From the NCBI GenBank assembly GCA_027563935.2, contig CM050447.1, positions 11,314,501 through 11,378,500 of the forward strand: a stretch of 64,000 nt of DNA, given 5' to 3'. Below the pieces are notes generated by a model, which worked only from the letters and a program-made list of their open reading frames with translations, searched no databases and was not told where the DNA came from. The translations under genes and the position numbers were made by a program. How positions within the stretch are numbered: the first letter of the stretch is position 1; every line of letters starts with the position of its first letter. This document shows, one piece after another, positions 1 through 10,320 of this stretch. This DNA comes from Costus lasius (taxonomy: Eukaryota; Streptophyta; Magnoliopsida; Zingiberales; Costaceae).

Positions 1-970
1 AGGACCTAACAGGGTAAATCATGTATAAGTCACACCATTTTATTTTAATCCATTTAACACCAATTAACATGCTAATCCGGTTTCATTATGCTAATCAGAT
101 CGTACCAAGTTATTAAATCGAGTTTGACAGGTATACGTGAGTCCAGGGTTATGTTCGCATGCGTTCGTATAATACGTGTACGGAGACGGAGCACGGGTAC
201 AAACCTAGTTCACAGCCACGTGCGAACGCAATAATCACCACCGGAAGTCGGGATACGCGAGAACCAACCACGCGCGCGTAACCGAGTCGTCAGCACGGAA
301 CTCGATATTCGCCGGAACAGTAGCGCCGCCGCTACAGTGATCGCCGGAACAGTGACTTCGGCGACCGATCGGAATTTCCGAAGTGCCACAAGGTAGCCGC
401 CGGCGAGGTGAGTCCGGCCGTACTGTCGGTTTTCCAGGGAGACGCCGGAGACCGCGTAGATCTGAGGTCGAAGGCTCGGCGGCGCCGTTCGCGCAACTCG
501 CCGGAGCCGGAGAAGAAGGTGTCGGGGAGGCGTCGGCTGGTGGCGGAAACGTCCGCCGAGGCCAGAGGAAGGTCGCTGGAGTCGCCGGAGACGCGTTGGA
601 CGTCGGATCTGAAGTTTCCCGTCGGACGCGAGGGAGAAGAAGGTAGGGGCGAAGACGGCCGGATTTTCAGTCGTTGGACGGCGAAAGCTCATCGCCAGTC
701 AGCGTCCGCCGGCAGGAGGAAAGGAGACGCGAGCAAAGGAGGAGGGCAAGCGCCGATCGAAGAAGGAGGAGGAGGCGTTCGTTGTTCATGATGGAGAGAG
801 GCGAGAGCGACGGTGAGAAATAGAGGGGAAAGAGTGAAACGCGACAACGGGTGATGGGTGAGGGGATGAGTTTGACCACCGTTTCCAGCAACGTCCCATC
901 ACCCACTTACTTTACTATTATTTTACTTTAAAAGTTTCTCTCTTTCGTCCGTTTTTTATCACGGACGTAA
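1..970. other. Left-edge intergenic stretch with a GC-rich block, no gene recognised
   Basis: Positions 1-200 are AT-rich with nothing recognisable. From about 210 to 850 the GC content rises sharply, and both strands stay open in several frames with Arg/Gly/Ser-rich translations that resemble no family I know. The block ends next to the first base of repeat R1 (972). A short inverted pair (GTCCGT / ACGGAC, about 946-966) sits at the junction. It could be a 5'UTR or promoter CpG-rich region, or the interior of a transposon like the GC-rich elements at 23.3 and 42.1 kb, but I found no terminal repeats to prove that. Confidence 0.4.
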
Positions 971-971
971 C

Positions 972-3460
972 ACAGGGCCTCATGATTCTCCACCTCCATT
1001 GAGTTAGGATTCTACAAGCAGATTTAGACTTATTCCAGCCAACAATCAAATTAATGCTTATATTCTTGTAATTTAGATAAAGAAGCATGACCTATGAACT
1101 GCAACCAAGTTAACCCACTAAAAAGCATAATAAAGTATCTCTGCAATTTTGCAGTACTGTTACAGGTCCAGATAGAAACAAAATAAACGGCCTAGAGTGC
1201 TTCTCTAAAACAGTTCTTTTTACATGTTCAGTGAAATTTGTGCAAAAGTGACAAGACCAGAAAAACAGTAATTAACTTCTTAAGTTAGTCATATTGGGAA
1301 TTACTTTGTCCAGATAGTGTTTCTTTATTTACTTACAAGCCTCTGTAATAATATATATTTTGTATTATAGGACAGATTTAGCACAAAAGCTCCTTTTTGG
1401 GTTGAACTAAGATTCAAATTCCAATGCTTTCACACATTGTGGTATTCTGTTCCGTTTGTGTCTGAAATGGTATTACAATATAGTTCTAATAATTAGATAG
1501 CGTTTCTTTTTTCTAAACTAAAAGAAATTTATAGTATTTTATTTGCCTTGAAAGACAAGGCGCCATTCAAAGATAATAAGAAGATCAGTATAAGCATTCA
1601 AAATAAAACAGACTAAATTAAAAGAATTGGGAAATTAATATGACCAAAAGAAAATGACAGCCTTGGCTTTATCAAACTCATTGTCCACAATTTGGCACTT
1701 GAAAAGCAATGGTAGTGGTGATTCAGAACAAGGATATATCGACAAATATTGAACAGTGCATTTGTTTAAAAAATAGGAAATAGTATTTTTCTAGCGATAT
1801 TGGTCGTTGGTCTCTCATCTGGAAGGGTGTTTTGGCTACTGAGCTCATGATGATTTTTTGGCTCAATTAACAAATTCACCGTGCTTCTGACATCTAACTT
1901 CTAACAGTAATTTTTGAAAAAATATATATATTTGAAGAATAATATGACCCTCAAAATTTTCTTGCCTAATCTTCATGAATGTCTCTCAATCGGATGCTAC
2001 CATAACGTATTCAGCAAAGACAATTCTTTCAGTGTAAATCTTCGACAACAACCCATTTGGAAGGCATCATCTGTCCAGAAAAGTGGGTTTGCAAGAGATA
2101 GATTCTCCAGAAAAACAAAATCCGAGAGATATTACTAATAAATAATAGATTAAGAAATAGAAAATGGGAGACAACCATAGAAAACCATTGTCTACACTGA
2201 AAATTGATTGTGGAATCAATCAAACACATTTTCTATGTGCTTTTACAATAACCAGATGATTATATTACATTATGCATAAAGAATCTAAAACAAATGCATC
2301 AATCTCTGAATGTATGGGATGTAAGCATCCACTCAAATAGGGAGAGCAATAGTAGCAATTTTGGTTTTAAAAAAACAGCTAGATCTTCTTAATTGTAGAA
2401 AGGGCCGTCGTTGGGGTTTTGGTAAATGGGCTTCTTGGAGCTAGGAACTTCAATTCTTCTACAGTCAGGAAATAGCTTTCATAACTAAAACTACATTTGT
2501 TCCTAGCCTAGTCATTTTCTAATATGTAATTATTTTCACCTTTTCAAATGAATTACAAGGTTTACTTTGATCCTTTGATAAAAAAGATATGACACATTTG
2601 AACTGCATACCAGAAATGCATTGTGGTAGACCACTGCATACACATGAAAGAAATAGCTAGATCTTCATATTTGTAGAAAGGGCTGTCATTGGGGTTTTGA
2701 TGAATGAGCTTCTTGGAGCTAGGAACTTCAATTCTTCTAGAGTCAGGAAATAGCTTTTGTAACTAAAACTACATTTGTTCCCATAGACCTTTAGCCTAGT
2801 CATTTTCTGATATGTCATTATTTTACCTCTTCAAATGAATTACAAGGTTAACTTTGGTCCTTTGATAAAAAAAGGTATGACACATTTAAACTGCATACCA
2901 GAAATGCAATGTGGTAGACCACTGCATACACATCTGCAGCCGGCTGGATCACTTTTTATGACCATGGTAGTTCTAAATATTAATCATAGTGAAGTTGCTA
3001 CAAACAACAGAGGCATCAGATAATTATCCTATTTTACTTAATAGTACTCTTCTATTTTCATAACATCTTGCAAGATAGTGTGCATCAACCTACACTTTCA
3101 AAATACTAAAAGTAGACATTGGGTATACTATCCGGATCACTTGTTCTCATAATGATTTACATACAATAAGTACCTTTTTCTAATTCTGCTATAGTTAGAT
3201 GATACGGAAGAATAGGATTGAACCAGTACAGAAGCTAAAGATTGGAATTTATTGTAGCATCGTTTGTTCGCCAACTCCAGATGATCCTCTATGTAACACA
3301 TATCAGAGATAGTTTTCATTAGATAGTGTCTGACAAAACTAAACTTTCCGATGTGAGTATTTGTTTGGTGAAAGAAGAATGGAAGGAAACGTTAGAAACA
3401 TGAAACAATAAATAGAATCGAAGCCAAATCAGAGTGCAGAAAATTATTATTACAATTAGA
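972..3460. repeat. Repeat R1: copy of the FLX-like 5' intron region
   Basis: About 2.5 kb of non-coding DNA that recurs in the same orientation at 19871-22355 (R2), near-identical over long runs (both begin with cagggcctcatgattctc). R2 lies in the predicted 5'UTR intron of the FLX-like gene; R1 has no FLX coding exon on either side. R1 lacks the 225 bp solo LTR found in R2 and carries an extra internal 278 bp tandem duplication (about 2379-2935). This is best read as a segmental duplication of an intron-containing 5' region, or an old tandem gene duplicate whose coding part has been lost. Confidence 0.85.
2372..2935. repeat. 278 bp tandem duplication inside R1
   Basis: A block containing ctagatcttc, an aaagggc(c/t)gtc motif and the agaccactgcatacacat end occurs twice in a row (ctagatcttc at 2379 and 2657, period 278). 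The equivalent part of R2 (about 21300-21600) has it once, so the duplication arose in R1 after the R1/R2 split. Confidence 0.8.
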
Positions 3461-3911
3461 GAATCACTAGTAACCTTAGGTGAGTTAAGAAATAGATAAA
3501 TCCTGGAAAAGTAAACAATCTGAAGTAGTTGGAGTAGATTGTAGAGTTGGCCTGCGCAGCCAGATGATCATAAGCAAGTGTTCGCTCCAGAAAAAAATGG
3601 GAGTTTTACAATTTCCCAAGCGCTATATATCAAATTTGATTTATGACAGAAGTACCACGAAACTGAAAGTTCGAAAGGCACTTCCGTTTGTTCTTAGTCA
3701 TAAAGATGGTCGTGCATATTTTCCGCCAAGGGGCTAAAAAAGAAGGGAAAGCCAGAAAATATCTACAATTTATCACAAATATAACAAAAAACAACCATTC
3801 CCCATACTTAATTATTGAAGGTAGCACTTATCTGAACGAAACCCTAGTCATCACCTGTAATGAGCGTAATTACCTATCGACGACATCGAATGAATGGCAA
3901 GGTGGTCTTAC

Positions 3912-4015
3912 CTCCAATTATAAATGATCTCTAATCAATGGCGGTGCGAAGGTAGAGCAGCGGAGGAGAAACCCTAGTCGGGGACAACAAGCCTCGACAA
4001 TTGCAAGAGGAGAGA
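3912..4015 (-). other. Possible orphan 5'UTR exon
   Basis: On the minus strand a GC-rich stretch containing the plant 5'UTR-like motif CTAGGGTTTCTCC runs into TTGGAG|GTAAGA, a good splice donor at 3911/3912. It lies upstream (minus sense) of R1, as a 5'UTR exon would. No matching coding exon exists to the left, so it would belong to a lost or truncated gene. This is inference from motif and position only. Confidence 0.3.
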
Positions 4016-4164
4016 GGAAATCAAAATTTTTAATGTTTACTGTGTATCAAAATTTCCTTTTCCTGCTCAATTACGAACGATAGTTTCAGGCTAACCCGCT
4101 AGGGGTCAAAAATGTTTTAGAGCGTGCTGAATTTTTTTTTTATGCGGACGAATTTAGAAGATGC

Positions 4165-4262
4165 GAGTAATTTTAGATTCTTTTGCATAATGTAGTATAA
4201 TTATCTGGTTATTATGAAAGCACATTGATAGAAATGTGTTTGATTGATTCCATAATCAATGG
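4165..4262. repeat. Short inverted copy of an R1 segment
   Basis: The reverse complement of this roughly 100 bp matches R1 at about 2200-2295 and R2 at about 21125-21220, including the run attgattgtggaatcaatca and the following ccagatgattatattacatt. It is a small inverted duplication lying 2 kb from its direct counterpart. Confidence 0.7.
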
Positions 4263-4656
4263 TACAAATCCCGTCGAAGGCAGCTCTGATCATCTGAACA
4301 ATATCACAGTAGCCAAGGAGAGGACAAAGAAGGGTGGCTATAAATTTATTTTTAAATATTTTTTTAAAAAAAAATTATGATGGACTACGTATTTTAAGTG
4401 ATTCAACGGTATTAATATCATTATAATAAAATTTTATATGATAAAAAAATTAAATTTTTAAAATCATAAAATTATTATACTACAGTAATATGTTAAAATT
4501 TTACAATCTAAAAAATAAATTTTTTTACATCGCGGAAATTTTATTCACAATAATATTATTATCATCTGATAGCTTAGAATGGTAGCACATCGTGAATTTC
4601 TTTTTTAAAAAAATTAAGGATGAATTTAAGATCACCCTTCTTATCGTCTCCGTGCA

Positions 4657-5615
4657 GGAATTTTTCTCCACTGAACAGGTACAAGAGCTTAGTGTTGATT
4701 GCTGGTGGCTCTGGGATATCTCCATTGCTGAGCATTGTTGAAGACATTGCTTCAAGAAATGACGCCATGGATAGGAAGCCAACCAAGGTGCAGCTAATAT
4801 ATGCAGTGAAGAAGGTTCACGATCTCAGCATGCTAACTCTGATTTCTCCATAGTTGCTCAACCAATCTGCTGAGCTTGGAAATCTCAAGCTGAAAATTTT
4901 TGTGACCCAAGAAGATGTGCCACCAGTTACAGTTGTCAAGCTACTGCAAGATTTATCTATGGTTAAGACGATCACCTTCAGTAAGGCTTCTCCCAAGGAT
5001 GCTGTCCCACTGGCCGAAGGACTGCTTTGGAAGGCTATGACCACAGCATTCTGCTTCGTTGTTTTTTCTCGCTTCTCTTGTCCTTTTGAGCCTTATTTTC
5101 TTGCACAAAGGAAAGAAATCTTCCAATGAGAACAATCCATCATGGGTCGAGGACCTTTTTGTTCTCTGCTCCATTACCTTTGCTGCAAGTTGCTGCACAG
5201 TGGCCACTGTTCTGTCAAGGTGGAGGAGGAGGCGGCCAAAGAGTGGAGGCCAGCCATGTCCTCACAAGAAGGAAACATGTGCAGAAATGTCGTCTGCAAA
5301 AGTACAAGCTGAAGTAGTGGAGAAGCATGAGATAAGGTTTGGCAGCAGGCCTAATCTAGCAAGTTATGCTTTTTTCCTCTTGTGGTCAAGTCAACGATTA
5401 AAATTCTTTGCCCTAATTCAAATTTTGATTGGAATTTGATACTCTTGCAGAAATTCTCTCTAGGTTTGACATGAGCGCAGAAGATTCAAAAGTTGGGGTT
5501 TTGTCTGTGGCCCAATTTCCATGCAGGAATCAGTTAAGAAAGCACTAAGAACAGAAAGGATGAAGGAAAGAGCAAAGATTCCTTCAGTTTTCACTTCATC
5601 AACTTTTATCTGTGA
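4657..5615 (+). pseudogene. Ferric reduction oxidase (FRO6/7-like) 3'-end pseudogene
   Basis: The translation matches the C-terminal part of plant ferric-chelate reductases, NADPH-dependent flavocytochromes of plasma membrane or plastid. Visible are the NAD-binding entry RYKSLVLIAGGSGISPLLSI, then KVQLIYAVKK and LKIFVTQED, two late hydrophobic segments (WKAMTTAF region and LASLVLLSLIFLHKG), HEIRFGSRPNL, a region matching VCGP-ISMQESVKKA, and a terminal FSFHFINFYL followed by stop (5613-5615). It is broken by an in-frame TAG at about 4851, a one-base shift in a T-run near 5063, a lost base near 5508 and another shift before 5582. An intron remnant lies at about 5360-5452 (acceptor gcag). No N-terminal haem-binding transmembrane domain or FAD-binding region is present in the window, so this is a dead 3' fragment. 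FRO7-like rather than another FRO is a guess from the wording of the tail. Confidence 0.85.
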
Positions 5616-5622
5616 AGACGAT

Positions 5623-5675
5623 GGTGACTTAAAGGTCAAAGCAAGATTGGACCTTGCTTTGACCTTTAAGTCACC
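5623..5675. repeat. Perfect 23 bp inverted repeat (hairpin)
   Basis: Two perfect 23-base arms (ggtgacttaaaggtcaaagc... and its complement) are separated by 7 bases. It lies directly after the FRO pseudogene stop and at the edge of the following 149 bp tandem duplication. Confidence 0.9.
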
Positions 5676-5950
5676 AACTGTCAGTGATATGAATAAATTG
5701 AAGGCTGAAGCTTTGACTTACTCAATCCTGGAAGTCAACGTTATCAGACAAGAAACAATGAAGAAGAGTTGCTATGATCCAATTACTCTCTCTCTCTCAA
5801 TCTTGCTTTGACCTTTAAGTCACCAACTGTCAGTGATATGAATAAATTGAAGGCTGAAGCTTTGACTTACTCAATCCTGGAAGTCAACGTTATCAGACAA
5901 GAAACAATGAAGAAGAGTTGCTATGATCCAATTACTCTCTCTCTCTCTCT
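5653..5950. repeat. 149 bp near-exact tandem duplication
   Basis: The block starting cttgctttgacctttaagtc and ending in a (ct)n run occurs at 5653 and again at 5802 with essentially no differences, so it is recent. The (ct)n tract ends both copies, which suggests slippage or unequal exchange at the microsatellite. Confidence 0.9.
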
Positions 5951-6413
5951 CTGAGCTGTCAATGAGATCCAATTCCTGTAGACATTACATGAGCACGTGA
6001 AACCCTGCATGGACCAGTATATAAGGGTTGTCTAGGATTTTACCTAAGAAATCCAAGCAAAAATAATCCCTTCCGTTACTGTGGGCCAAAGGCTCATGGA
6101 GTCCAACTGTAAGATAAGATCTTTTGTTGCTTGAACTGAGCCCAAGAGGCCCAAAGAAAGGAAGAAGATAATTTTCTTTAAAAAATCGTACACATCAAAT
6201 TCTTCATATTTGCTGCATTCTTTCTTTAAAGAAAGAAACGTAAATCCGTCTGATTGGACGTTTACCCGTGAACAGATACTTGAGGGTTGACCTTATCAAT
6301 GGATCAGTGATGAACAATTCATCCATTCATCCATGTTCATGTACTTAGTGGCAATGGGCTTTTTTTAATCAGTAGCGTGGAGGCAATCAGGCCGCCTTCA
6401 GACCTCGGACCTG
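5951..6413. other. Intergenic, nothing recognised
   Basis: Non-coding. A TATA-like string (cagtatataagg, about 6017) is visible, but no open frame follows that I can support. Confidence 0.5.
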
Positions 6414-7005
6414 CCAACCAATGTTGAGCTCACAATCTGATTCCCTCGCCGCCGTCTTTTTCACTCACTTTAATTATACCACCAGCTCAACGTCTTTGTT
6501 TCGGCTGAGCTGCTTGGTCAAAGGAGGATTGGCTTCGTGAACGGTTCTTCGGCACGCTGAAAGCTTCAATCGGTGGTGGCGGGCCAAAAAGTCGTACATT
6601 GTGAGAACGGTCAACGAGCATGAAGAATTCAGCCAACCAAAGTTGAGCTGCCAACCAAAATTGAGCTCGCAATCTGATTCCCTCGCCGCCGTCTTTTTCA
6701 CTCACTTGGATTGTATCACCAGGTCAACGTCTGTGTTCCCGCTGAGCTGGTAGGTCAGAGCAGAACTGGTTGCTATATTTCCATGAAAGAAATTTATGGC
6801 GAAAAAAAATATTTTAATTATTATTTTGATAAAGTAATAATTAAGGTATCTTTTTCTTTTTTTTTTCCACTTTCGATTCTTTTTAAAAGAAGACAGCCTT
6901 AGTTTCTTGTCGTAACCGGTTCCTTGGCACGCTGAAAGCTTCAATTGCTGGTGGCGTGCCAAAAAGTCATACATTGTGAGAACCGTCAACGAGCATGCAG
7001 AATTA
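6414..7005. repeat. Roughly 235 bp tandem duplication, second copy interrupted
   Basis: Two successive blocks share ctgattccctcgccgccgtc, the run tttttcactcactt, the gctgagctg box and the cacgctgaaagcttcaat to gtcaacgagcatg end. The first runs 6414-6635 and the second about 6650-7005. The second carries about 125 bp of AT-rich extra sequence (about 6775-6900) that the first lacks. The short open frames here are by-products of the repeat. Confidence 0.75.
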
Positions 7006-9600
7006 GGTGAACTCTGGATTAAGAAAGGCCATTTATAGATTCACCGCTGTGTTAGGAGTCATGGCACGTGTGGATATTTTTCTTCTGATTCTGTAAGGCT
7101 CTAATTAAATTTTTTTTTTCAAATAGTTTTGACATTTAATTTTTTTTTAAAAAAAATTTAAAGATAGAATTCGAAGAGATATGACCATAATCTTAGGAAT
7201 TATCTTACCGTTATTTTTTATTTTTGATCACCCAAATAAAAATACAAAAGACTAAGATAATCTTTTATTTCAATCGAGTGGTCCAAGATAAAAGCCATTG
7301 ATTTAATCAGAATTTAATGCGGACAAAGACATTCAACTGTTGGTCGTTTTGGCAAGGGTAATCATTGACTAATTATATATTAAAGTCAAGTCAACACACC
7401 AAGATTCTTTTTTTTTCTCATTTCCTATAGATAATTATTTAATTATTCCAATATAAAGTGTTATAATTTTTACATTTTATTGGGTCACTTACATAGATGG
7501 TTACACAAATTTAAAGTAATATATATTTTTTAAAAAAATAATTAAGAACATAAAAAAAATTATTGATCTTAATTAAATTTAATTGTTAATTTTTCTATAA
7601 AGTTTAACAAGTCTTCTTTCTTTATCTATCAATGATTATCTATCAATGAAATGAGATAGATTGGCTAACCACGTTGAGCCACAAATTCAAAGTGTGGATA
7701 AAGCTTGACTCAATTGGATACGGTTTGGACTAAGTCAATCACCGTATCCATACATCCACTCCATTTGTGGAATCTTATCCCAATTGGTCCATTTTAGTTC
7801 ACTCAAATGTTATCACTTCATAAATTTAAATAATTTTATTTCTTTTTCCCAATCTTGTGAACGGAATGGTTCAAGGAATGTACTCTACATGTTCTAAACA
7901 AGTAATTAAATCAACAATGATGCACTAAGAATAGGTCAACGGATTAAGAGAAACCTTATTTTTTTCAACAATATTAGACGCTAATCCTATCAATTTGAGG
8001 AATACAAGTAACGTTGTTCTTAAATCGGATAAAGAAACAATTAATGATTCCTCACTATTCATTTATTCGTAATCCAATTCATAACTATTGAGACTATGTT
8101 ACAATAATAATAATAATAATGTCTCATATTATTCATTGAACTAACCTATCCACATGACAACACAATTAGGTTAATTAATTATGGTTGACTTTCTTCTAAT
8201 TTATAAATGTGATCATACCCACCTCATTTGTACCTTTAAGCTGATCAAGCCTATGTTGTCATTATGCTTATGTTGAAAGTAAGGACTAATTGAGATAATA
8301 ATTCTTATTTATTTAATTTAAAGATTATTATATAAAAAGACTGATAGGCAAGACTAGGACTTACCTTATTTTTATACTTAATCTTAGAGTATGAGTCCAA
8401 GTTTAATGACTCAAACAAGCATAGTTAATGTCAATCAAATGTAGAAAATTGCAAGGCTTTCATATAATAATCATTTGTTGAGAAGAATATTCCATACTCC
8501 ATAGCATGATCTCATAGGGAAGCACTTCATGGTTGACATGGGATTAAGTGATTGGGTCTTTAAATTAAATAACTTTAACAAGACAACTTCCATAGTTGTC
8601 TCTTGAGCGTAGGGAAAAGGAAATTCTTGGAGTCTTTTCAGTGGAAGACAAGGTTTGCTAGTTGGCACAGTAAAACATGTATTATGTCATAAGATTGAAA
8701 TTTTTTATATGAAATGTTTGCCAAATCTTCAAAGAATTGAAATTTTTTATTGAACACTACCTTTTTCAATGAGATCATAGATATGTCCCTTCTAATTTCC
8801 AAGATAAGTCAACTAATCGAACAAGTCTAAGATTTTAGAGTAAGTGGCAATTAAATATAAATAATATTTTAAATTAATAAGCTTTAATTATTACTAATTT
8901 TAAAAATTAATGATATTTTTTAAAACATTATTCAGTTTTTAAATATAGTAATGCTTCAAGCTTTGCTGATATTTAGAACCAAATGACTTTCAACTTAAAA
9001 ATTAAATCATACTAGCTCAATCCTATAAGAAATTGACTTTTCAGTTTGAGCCCATATGATGCCTAAGTCAGGACAAATTAGTCCCACATTGTTGACCAAG
9101 TTGCTAAACATTTACTAACATGAAAGTGAAAGGGTTGATTTGTCTAGTGAAGTGCCTAACACAATCTCTTCTCCACCTTGAAAGGTGAAGTACGTTTGCG
9201 CACAGAGTCATGTTGACTTGACTGCAAGTCAATCTAATTAAGCACAAAAGCGAAATCCATCAATGCGTCTTAAGCTGAAAGTTGAATATGGTGAAGGATC
9301 TTCCACGTCTACCCAGTTTTACTCCCGAGTTCTAATAATCATAAATGAGTTAGGTTTTAATCAATTGAGATCCTATCTAGTGCATTAAAATTTTCAGATT
9401 TGTTACACGTTGACATTATCGCACTATTTTCAATCAGAACAGATGGTCTTGTTTGTTCCTGAATTTTTTTTCCTGTTTACTGATGTATATTTTATAAGAA
9501 ATAATCAGCGTCAATTTGGATGAACAGAATAGGTCAGCAATCAATACCAATACCATCGTGTGATTCTGTCCCCAAAAGAAGAAGACGCGTCGAGCCGAAT
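7006..9600. other. AT-rich intergenic region
   Basis: No gene, RNA or complete transposon recognised over 2.6 kb. A short (taa)n run is at about 8105-8121. Open frames are all under 70 codons and composition is uniformly AT-rich. Confidence 0.5.
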
Positions 9601-9617
9601 GATACTTTCGTCTTCTT

Positions 9618-9759
9618 CCTCCTCTGAGTTACTTTGATCAGAAGAAATTTACAAGAACAACTTCGTCGAGATTGAACAAGTCAAGCGCCCTCCTCTGAGT
9701 TACTTTGATCAGAAGAAATTTACAAGAACAACTTCGTCGAGATTGAACAAGTCAAGCGC
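9618..9759. repeat. 71 bp perfect tandem duplication upstream of the GT17 gene
   Basis: The block beginning cctcctctgagttactttga and ending caagtcaagcgc is repeated head to tail (9618-9688 and 9689-9759). It sits about 560 bp upstream of the GT17 start codon, so any promoter element inside it would be doubled. Confidence 0.92.
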
Positions 9760-10320
9760 CAGTTAATTATATATGTAATGGACAGATAAGAGCTCCGAAG
9801 ATAACGTCTTGATGACAACGAAGCCGGTAGGGACACGGCAGCAGAGTCCAGCGGCGACCGCGGTCCATTAAATGTGGCGCGCTCCGCCGCAGCAGCACTT
9901 GGAACTTATACGGCTCAACCTCCGCCGCAGCCGCCTCGGCCCTCATCCGAGGCCCCTGCAGCCTTGCGATCATTGACCTCCTCCACACGGTTCCAACTCC
10001 TCCCGACGCGGTTGCCTCCTCGTAGTGTTTGTCCTCCTCTCCTCGCCTTGCATAAGAACCCCTTCTCGCATACCCACCGCCACCGAGGCAGCATACCACC
10101 ACTACATCACACAGAGAGACGAAAAGCAAGAGAGAGGAGGAAGAGGGAGCGGCCGGAGATTGGCTTGATCGGGCGCTCGGGAAGAAGCTGCGAGATCCGA
10201 TCCGTTTAGGGAAGCATCGGCGCGGATAGTTTTGGAGTGGAGGGGACACAAAGGGAAGGCCTTGTTCGTGAAAAAATAAATTTGATCCTGGTTTTTGCAG
10301 GGAGTGTTTTTGAATTCAGT
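9760..10320 (+). promoter_or_regulatory. Promoter and 5'UTR region of the GT17 gene
   Basis: GC-rich stretch leading into the GT17 start codon. It contains no conserved coding frame, and its short ORFs on both strands are low-complexity. The transcription start cannot be fixed from sequence alone. Confidence 0.4.

Noticed and set aside
210..906. Overlapping frames of 79-160 codons on both strands
   Set aside because: GC-rich DNA lacking stops by composition; translations are Arg/Ser/Gly-rich with no motif, and no splice context supports a gene.
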